From: Halobacteriales archaeon SW_5_68_122
Lineage (GTDB): Archaea > Halobacteriota > Halobacteria > Halobacteriales > Haloarculaceae
DNA length: 9,359 nucleotides
Assembly (NCBI GenBank): GCA_003022815.1
Contig: PXSL01000015.1
Location: 1-9,359 of the forward strand
Reading direction: 5' to 3'
In this document: one piece after another, positions 1 through 9,359 of the stretch
Position numbering within the stretch: the stretch's first letter is position 1
Layout of the letters: the number at the start of each line of letters is the position of its first letter
Notes under the pieces: model-generated
Told to the model about the DNA's origin: nothing
What the model saw: only the letters and a program-made list of their open reading frames with translations
The model's database searches: none
Made by a program: the position numbers and the translations under genes

Positions 1-366
1 GAGCAGCGCGGCCTGGGTCTTCGGCGGCGCGCGGTTGATCTCGTCGGCGAGCACGACGTTCGAGAAGATCGGCCCCTCGCGGAAACTGAACTCGCCGGTC
101 TCCTCGTCGTAGATGTGTGACCCCGTCACGTCGGAGGGTAACAGGTCCGGCGTGAACTGTATCCGGTTGAACTCCAGACCCAGCGCGTTCGCGAGGCTCC
201 GCGCTGTGAGCGTCTTCCCCGTTCCGGGCACGTCCTCGAGCAGCACGTGTCCCTCGGCGAGAACCCCCGTCAGGACCGTCTCGAGGAACGCCCGGTCGAC
301 TATCACCGCCTCCGAAATCTCCCTGAGGACCGCCTCGGAGCGGTCGCTCGCCAGTTCGACGTTCAT
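1..366 (-). CDS. MoxR-family AAA+ ATPase, N-terminal 122 residues (runs off left edge)
   Basis: MoxR proteins are AAA+ ATPases that act as chaperones in assembly or activation of other complexes, often with DUF58 / von Willebrand A proteins encoded next door. Read leftwards from ATG 366-364, the frame stays open to base 1 for exactly 122 codons. The Walker A motif DVPGTGKT is at residues 45-52 and the Walker B region [19 protein letters not shown] at about 104-122; the linking segment [12 protein letters not shown] (71-82) is characteristic of MoxR. The sensor regions and C-terminal lid lie outside the window. The start is supported by a TATA box about 27 nt upstream, which implies a leaderless mRNA. 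The gene faces away from the pseudogene at 531, so the two would be divergent. The family is certain; the client of this copy cannot be told from the sequence. Confidence 0.93.
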   Translation of the reverse strand, partial: MNVELASDRSEAVLREISEAVIVDRAFLETVLTGVLAEGHVLLEDVPGTGKTLTARSLANALGLEFNRIQFTPDLLPSDVTGSHIYDEETGEFSFREGPIFSNVVLADEINRAPPKTQAALL

Positions 367-388
367 CGTTCGTTTGAACGGCGGAAAC

Positions 389-397
389 CTATTTAAA
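389..397 (-). promoter_or_regulatory. TATA box of the MoxR gene (leaderless promoter)
   Basis: On the minus strand the bases read TTTAAATAG, centred about 27 nt upstream of ATG 366. That is the usual distance from an archaeal TATA box to the transcription start, so the mRNA should begin at or next to the start codon. No Shine-Dalgarno sequence lies between them. From here to about 530 I see no other gene or clear signal. Confidence 0.7.
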
Positions 398-530
398 CGT
401 CCGTTCCGGACGACGACGATGCAAAATTCCCCGGAAATTCCTCCGCTGGCGTCGTGCGGCGGTCGGGAGCCGGCTCTGTGCGGCGACGGGAGAGCACTGT
501 CGACGGGATTCTCTACTCTATCGACGAGCC

Positions 531-1443
531 ATCAGATACGACCCTACTATATACAGCGCGTAGGGCTACACCGGGGAATTGATAGCGGAGGGGGCGGTCG
601 ACTGCGATGTCGAGGCCGTCGCCGCGGGCCGGAACGAGGTCAGGACCGGGTACCTCGGTCGACGACTGGACTGCGAGAGTCACTCCTTCGAGGCGGCCGG
701 CGCCCGCGAGAACCTCGACGGCGTCGACGCCGTGCTGAACTGCGCGGGCCCGTCCGTCAAGATGTACGAACCGCTCGTCGAGGCCTGTCCGGAGACCGGT
801 ACCAGCTACCTCGGCATCACGGGCGAACTGTCGGCCTTCGAGGCCATCGCCGAGCGCGACTGGGACGCGGAGAAAGCCAGCGTCCGTCCGTTGCCGGGCG
901 TGGGATTTGATGTCGTTCCGACGGACTGTCCGGCGGGCCACCTCCACGACCGCCTACCGGAGTCGCCGGGTCGACTTCGGCCGCGGCGAGCGCAACACCG
1001 TCACCATCCCGTGAGGCGACGTCTCGACGGCCTACTACACGACCGACATCGGAGACGTGGAGGTGTACACCGCAGTGCCGAAGGCCCCGAGACGGCGCTC
1101 CGGGTCGGCCGCATCGCCCTGCCGCTGCTTTCGGTCCTGACGGTGAAACAAATGCCGCAGACGATGACCGAGACCTTCGTCGCGGGGCCGTCCGACCGCC
1201 GGCGTGGGTGCGGCACCTGCTACGTGGGGGGAGAGGCCACCGACGGCGAGCGGACCATCACCTCCCGATCGGAGAACGCCGGAAACGTACGCGCTGGCGG
1301 TGGACGGCGCGACGACGGCCACGGAGCGCGTCCTTGAGGGCGAGTACGAGGGCTTCGAGACGCCCGCGGCGGCGTTCGCCCTGGAACTGGACGACTCGAA
1401 GGGTTCGACGACGAGTAGCACCCTTTCGACGGACACGTCATAA
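531..1443 (+). pseudogene. Decayed saccharopine-dehydrogenase-like / trans-acting enoyl reductase gene
   Basis: The family consists of NADP-binding reductases of roughly 350-400 residues, opening with a Rossmann motif of the form YDxxIYGAxGYTG. Here the frame reads YDPTIYSA, a TAG stop at 561-563, then GYTGELIAEG, so the stop sits inside the nucleotide-binding loop. Recognisable sequence continues (VDAVLNCAGPSVKMYEPLVEAC; LPGVGFDVVPTDC) to about 965. Roughly 50 residues seem to be missing there, and the match resumes one frame over as VDFGRGERNTVTIP, a TGA at 1012-1014 where the family has Trp, then GDVSTAYYTT. A 1-nt loss near 1095 shifts the frame again (ALRVGRIALPLL to about 1265), and another shift near 1268 leads to TPETYALAVDGATTATERVLEGEYEGF, ending at TAA 1441-1443. 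ATC at 531 may be the remains of the start codon (inference). With two stops, a deletion and several shifts, this is a genuine pseudogene. Confidence 0.85.
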
Positions 1444-1474
1444 GGTATACACGGACCGACCGCGGAGGGCCGGT

Positions 1475-3626
<2,152 letters not shown>

Positions 3627-3632
3627 GCATTG

Positions 3633-3854
3633 GGAGCGTTTAACGACCCCGACGCCGTCGAGGCGGCCGGCGAGATATTCGTCTACTGGCTGGTCTGGAC
3701 CCTCCCGCCCGACCGCACCTCGATTCCCATTGGCTGGTCGCCCGAGACGGCCGCTGAAGACGAGAACGAGTTCGGCGAGGTGAGCTACGGCGGCCCGGTG
3801 GTGGCAAGCGTCCTCGCCCGCGCGCAGGTAACCAGCACGCGCCGCCTTAATTAC
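3633..3854 (+). pseudogene. Remnant of a YbhB/YbcL (PEBP / Raf-kinase-inhibitor-like) gene
   Basis: The frame reads AFNDPDAVEAAGEIFVYWLVW, then PPDRTSIPIGW and NEFGEVSYGGP, matching the central part of the YbhB/YbcL phosphatidylethanolamine-binding-protein-like family (typically DDPDA, GK-W-HW-VW, GYGGP). Family members have about 45-50 residues before this point; here the frame meets the end of thiC instead, so the 5' end is gone. After YGGP (ends 3797) the family normally continues with a PPDxxHxYxF segment of roughly 45 residues, but the sequence jumps to VLARAQVTSTRRL, which resembles the family's closing LAxAQLTGTY strand. So there is also an in-frame internal deletion near 3797. The 3' end meets the convergent carbonic anhydrase gene. 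A ligand-binding site could not form. Homology is from memory of the motifs. Confidence 0.72.
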
Positions 3855-4354
3855 CGGTCGACCGGCTCCGAGCCTTCCATGTGCTCGCGGGACAGTTGGA
3901 CGTAGCGGTCGCCGGCGTAGGCCCACGGCGAATCCTCGACCTTCTTGACCTTCTCTGCGGGCGTGCCCGCGTACAGCGTCTTCGGCTCGATTTCGGTGTC
4001 CTCGGTAACGAGGCTATTGGCGCCGACCATCGCCCGCTCGCCGACGACCGAGCGGTCCAGCACGGTCGCGCTCATCCCGACCAGACCGCGCTCGCGGACT
4101 TCCGCATTGTGAACGATTGCGGTGTGGCCGACCGTCGCGTACGGCCCGATGCTCGCGCCCTCGTGGAGGACGGCGTTGTCCTGGACGTTGGCGCCCTTCT
4201 TAAGGACGATGGGGCCGTGGTCGCCGCGCAGCGTGACGTTCGGCCAGACGCTGGCCTCGGCCGCAAGCGTCACGTCGCCGATGACTACTGCCGCGGGGTC
4301 GACGTAGGCGCTGTCGTGGATGTCGGGTTCCGTGCCGTCGAAGCTCCGTATCAC
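3851..4354 (-). CDS. Gamma-carbonic-anhydrase-type left-handed beta-helix protein
   Basis: Gamma-class carbonic anhydrases and their YrdA/PaaY-like relatives are trimers of left-handed beta-helices built from hexapeptide repeats that bind a metal between subunits. From GTG 4354-4352 the product has 167 residues, the normal family length, beginning VIRSFDGTEPDI where relatives usually begin MIRSF. The three metal-ligand histidines are at H64 (VLHE), H77 and H82 (VGHTAIVHN). The conserved Arg-Asp of LRGD is at R43/D45, and Q58/D59 sit in NVQDN. Repeats such as VIGDVT, SIGPYA and VVGERAMVGANS fill the middle, and a C-terminal helix closes the protein. The frame is open upstream to ATG 4522, but that 56-residue extension is basic and unlike the family. 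A weak AT-rich element near 4378-4386 would suit a leaderless GTG start. Hydration of CO2 versus another role cannot be decided. Confidence 0.88.
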   Translation of the reverse strand: MIRSFDGTEPDIHDSAYVDPAAVVIGDVTLAAEASVWPNVTLRGDHGPIVLKKGANVQDNAVLHEGASIGPYATVGHTAIVHNAEVRERGLVGMSATVLDRSVVGERAMVGANSLVTEDTEIEPKTLYAGTPAEKVKKVEDSPWAYAGDRYVQLSREHMEGSEPVDR

Positions 4355-4662
4355 ACGGAACGCGTTGCGCCGAGAGGGGTTAACTGTGGCTGGTTGGTTC
4401 CCGGCCGGCTGGACGTTCTTCGAGTTCCGGACCGCGCGCGAGGCCGCCGGGAGATAATTTCGAACTTTTGGGCCGTAATCAATAGGTTCGTTGTCGGGCG
4501 GGCGGACCCGAATACTAATCATACAAGGGACACCCGACGCGTATTAGGCGTTTACGTCGTGCGGTTTCCGGCGTCCGGGCGCCGTGTCGTCTTACAAACC
4601 CCCGTGCAACATCTGTCTCAAGGATAGTTTTAAATACCCTCCCGGCACTCGGACGATACGTA
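4355..4662. other. Intergenic region between divergent carbonic anhydrase and leuA genes
   Basis: This stretch of 308 bases separates two divergent genes. It is less GC-rich than the neighbouring coding DNA around 4440-4550 and 4600-4640. It holds the leuA TATA box near its right end and a short GC inverted repeat, CGGCG at 4569-4573 and CGCCG at 4580-4584, which could be chance. I see no convincing gene or RNA here. The minus-strand frame that continues to ATG 4522 looks non-coding. Confidence 0.6.
4628..4636 (+). promoter_or_regulatory. TATA box of leuA
   Basis: The bases TTTTAAATA are centred about 31 nt upstream of ATG 4663, so transcription should begin within a few bases of that ATG. 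It is the best TATA match in the window. It matters because it makes ATG 4663 the only plausible start for leuA, although that ATG is in a different frame from the body of the gene. Confidence 0.75.
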
Positions 4663-5881
4663 ATGACACAGCACGAGGATACGTCGGCTTCGCCGGCGGG
4701 TCGAGTTCTTCCAGGGCACGCTGGATAGTACCTCGGAGATACGCGAGGCCCGGATTTTCGACACGACACTGCGCGACGGCGAACAGTCACCCCGTACATC
4801 GTTCAGCTACGAGGATAAACGAGAGGTAGCCGCGGTGCTCGACGACATGGGCACCCATGTCGTCGAGGCAGGGTTCCCGGTGAACTCCGAGGCGGAGTTC
4901 GAGGCGGTCCGGGACATCGCCGACGCGGCGGCGAACTCGACGGTCTGCGGGCTGGCGCGGGTCGTCGACAAGGACATCGAGGCGGCGCTGGACTCCGGCG
5001 TCGACATGGTGCACGTGTTCTGCTCGACGAGCGACGTCCAGTTGCAGGATTCGATGCACGCCAGCCGTGAGGAGGCCGTCGAGCGGTCGGTGGCCGCCGT
5101 ACAGCGGGTGGTCGAGGCCGGCGCCACCTGCATGTTCTCGCCGATGGACGCCACGCGCACCGACGAATCGTTCCTGATAGACGTTATCGAGGCCGTCTCC
5201 GGGGCGGGGACGGACTGGATAAACATCCCCGACACCTGCGGCGTGGCGACGCCGCGGCGGTTCTACGACATGGTCGAGACCGTCGTCGCCCACACCGACG
5301 CCGAGGTGGACGTCCACACCCACGACGACTTCGGGCTGGCGTCGGCGAACGCGCTGTCGGGCTACGAGGCCGGCGCCGCCCAGTCGCAGGTGTCGGTCAA
5401 CGGCATCGGCGAGCGGGCCGGCAACGCCGCCTACGAGGAGGTCGTGATGGCGCTGGAGTCGCTGTACGACGTCGACACCGGCATCGAGACCGGGCGCATC
5501 ACGGAGCTGGCCCGGGTCGTCGAGGCCAAGAGCGACATCCCGGTGCCGGCGAACAAGCCCGTCGTGGGCGACAACGCGTTCTCCCACGAGTCGGGCATCC
5601 ACGCCGCCGGCGTCATCGAGAACGCCGACACATTCGAGCCGGGCGTGATGACCCCGGAGATGGTCGGCGCGACCCGCGAGCTGGTGCTCGGCAAGCACAC
5701 CGGCACCCACTCGGTCCGCGAACGGCTGGTCGACGCCGGCTTTGAGCCGACCGACACCGAGGTCCGGGAGGTGACCCGCCGCGTCAAGAAGCACGGCGCC
5801 ACCGAAAAGCGGGTCACCTTCGAGCGGCTCAAGGAGTTCGCCCGCGACGTGGGCGTCCGACGCGAGGAGGTCCGCGTGTAG
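4663..5881 (+). CDS. leuA: LeuA-type acyltransferase (2-isopropylmalate/citramalate synthase family), apparent frameshift near 4690-4700
   Basis: Enzymes of this family condense acetyl-CoA with a 2-oxoacid: 2-oxoisovalerate for leucine (LeuA), or pyruvate for citramalate. The catalytic motif DTTLRDGEQSP begins at 4760, the metal-binding HTH of VDVHTHDDFGLA is at 5315-5323, and FSHESGIHAAGVIEN lies near 5580-5625. The frame ends at TAG 5879-5881 after about 405 residues, so the C-terminal leucine-binding domain of long LeuA enzymes (about 510 residues) is absent. The body frame is open from 4667 and has family-like sequence from about 4697 (RVEFFQGTLDSTSEI), but no ATG, GTG or TTG before GTG 4835, which would omit the active site. 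ATG 4663 opens MTQHEDTSASPAG in another frame and stops at TAG 4726. A single base too many near 4690-4700 explains this: sequencing error, mutation or recoding. LeuA is favoured over citramalate synthase by context only. Confidence 0.82.
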
Positions 5882-6027
5882 GATGGACTCCACGGACAGC
5901 CCTCGATTGCCACAGCCGCAGGTGCACGACCGCCCGTTCCGGCCGGCGACCGCGCCACCCGGGCGGGCACGCAACGCTTGCGGGCCGCGGAACGCTTATG
6001 AGCATCCGTCACGCTACAAACGACGTG
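5882..6027 (+). promoter_or_regulatory. leuA-ilv spacer with a candidate operator dyad
   Basis: This is the gap of about 146 bases between the leuA stop and the proposed ilv leader. It contains no convincing gene: the frame starting at ATG 5883 is not protein-like. A 13-bp dyad, CGCAA-CGC-TTGCG, lies at 5970-5982, and AACGCTT occurs twice (5973-5979 and 5991-5997), the second copy running into the proposed TATA box. These could be regulator sites for the ilv promoter (inference). No clear leuA terminator is visible. Confidence 0.4.
5995..6002 (+). promoter_or_regulatory. Proposed TATA box of the ilv leader / ilvBNC transcript
   Basis: The bases CTTATGAG are centred about 26-29 nt before GTG 6025 and ATG 6028, and an AT-rich patch TACAAA lies about 10 nt before that point. 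This spacing fits a haloarchaeal promoter whose transcript begins at the start codon of the leader ORF. The box is less AT-rich than those of leuA and MoxR, so confidence is moderate. Confidence 0.5.
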
Positions 6028-6099
6028 ATGACGGGGACGACCGCCGAACGACGGCCGCGGGCGTCCAGCGTCGCGATCATTATTGTAGGGGCTCGTTAG
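6028..6099 (+). CDS. Probable ilv leader peptide (23 codons) with Val-Ala-Ile-Ile-Ile-Val run
   Basis: This small ORF reads from ATG 6028 to TAG 6097-6099 and encodes 23 residues: MTGTTAERRPRA followed by SSVAIIIVGAR. Codons 15-20 are Val, Ala, Ile, Ile, Ile, Val, six residues rich in the products of the pathway that begins 115 nt downstream. Three of them use ATT, ATT and GTA, rarely chosen in the neighbouring GC-rich genes, which use ATC and GTC. The last codons and the stop lie inside a perfect hairpin. This is the layout of attenuator leader peptides before bacterial ilv operons, where slow translation of branched-chain codons controls whether RNA polymerase proceeds. The ATG fits a leaderless start from the TATA-like box at 5995-6002; in-frame ATG 5998 overlaps that box and is less likely. 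That it is translated and regulatory is inference. Confidence 0.6.
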   Translation: MTGTTAERRPRASSVAIIIVGAR

Positions 6100-6107
6100 C
6101 CCCTACA
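6084..6107 (+). promoter_or_regulatory. Perfect 10-bp stem-loop overlapping the end of the leader ORF (candidate attenuator)
   Basis: The arms TGTAGGGGCT (6084-6093) and AGCCCCTACA (6098-6107) pair without mismatch around a CGTT loop, and a U-G pair can extend the base. The 5' arm starts in the third Ile codon, and the TAG stop begins in the last base of the loop. A pyrimidine-rich run follows (about 6111-6119), weaker than the T-tracts of typical archaeal terminators. A ribosome held at the Ile codons would cover the 5' arm and block folding; release at the stop would free it. Confidence 0.65.
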
Positions 6108-6214
6108 GCATCCCTCTCTTCGTTGCGGTCCGCATCGCTTCCGACCAGTCCTACCCACAGCACAATGTACACACGAGACACGAATCGACGGTATCGCACG
6201 ACCGGTGCGCCGCC
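6108..6214 (+). promoter_or_regulatory. Downstream part of the ilvB 5' leader
   Basis: These 107 bases run from the hairpin to the ilvB start. A short stem, CGCAC (6195-6199) with GTGCG (6205-6209), sits just before ATG 6215. TGCGG-T-CCGCA near 6135-6145 is another small dyad. There is no Shine-Dalgarno sequence and no clear TATA box 27 nt before ilvB, so ilvB is probably transcribed from the leader promoter or from leuA. Confidence 0.4.

Positions 6215-9359
<3,145 letters not shown>

Noticed and set aside
113..910. Open frame of 265 codons on the plus strand
   Set aside because: It runs antisense to the MoxR gene and then out of frame through the reductase pseudogene; it has no protein-like features.
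4663..4728. Short ORF before leuA as a second attenuator leader peptide
   Set aside because: It has only one Leu codon near its end, no Leu/Ile/Val run and no strong hairpin at its stop. A frameshifted leuA N-terminus explains it better.
4835..5881. GTG 4835 as the leuA start
   Set aside because: It would remove the catalytic DTTLRDGEQ segment, which is present in the same frame at 4760, so the product would be inactive.
4787..5974. Long minus-strand open frame (395 codons) opposite leuA
   Set aside because: It is a shadow of leuA's GC-rich codons: the product is repetitive in Val, Asp, Gly and His and has no recognisable domain, while the plus strand has clear LeuA motifs.
6195..6209. Small stem just before the ilvB ATG as a translational switch
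   Set aside because: A 5-bp stem in GC-rich sequence is likely by chance, and there is no ribosome-binding site for it to mask.

Overview
The window comes from a haloarchaeon (class Halobacteria; I do not go below class). The evidence is a GC-rich sequence with GC-biased third codon positions, acidic proteins, archaeal TATA boxes about 27 nt upstream of start codons with little or no leader, and archaeal-type gene families. There are no bacterial-style promoters.

Layout. 1-366 (minus) is the N-terminal part of a MoxR-type AAA+ ATPase running off the left edge. About 531-1443 (plus) is a badly decayed NADP-binding reductase of the saccharopine-dehydrogenase-like / trans-acting enoyl reductase type. 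1475-2188 (plus) is a double winged-helix protein with an N-terminal hydrophobic segment, apparently cut short at the 3' end. 2196-3626 (plus) is an intact thiC for thiamine pyrimidine synthesis. About 3633-3854 (plus) is a remnant of a YbhB/YbcL (PEBP-like) gene. 3851-4354 (minus) is an intact gamma-carbonic-anhydrase-type hexapeptide protein with a GTG start. 4663-5881 (plus) is a LeuA-type synthase with an apparent frameshift near its N-terminus. 6028-6099 (plus) is a probable leader peptide overlapping a perfect hairpin. 6215-7957, 7954-8586 and 8583-9359 (plus) are ilvB, ilvN and the start of ilvC, joined by 4-nt stop/start overlaps.

Function. The right half is a branched-chain amino-acid cluster. 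LeuA condenses acetyl-CoA with a 2-oxoacid, IlvB/IlvN form acetohydroxyacid synthase, and IlvC is the ketol-acid reductoisomerase. The left half is a loose set of genes around thiC, with three damaged genes among the intact ones.

The most notable feature is the ilvB leader. A 23-codon ORF starts at its own predicted transcription start, ends in a Val-Ala-Ile-Ile-Ile-Val run, and overlaps a 10-bp perfect stem-loop, 115 nt before ilvB. This is the architecture of ribosome-mediated attenuation, well known for bacterial ilv operons; I know of no established archaeal ilv example. The second point is the leuA 5' frameshift, which separates the only plausible start codon from the catalytic reading frame.
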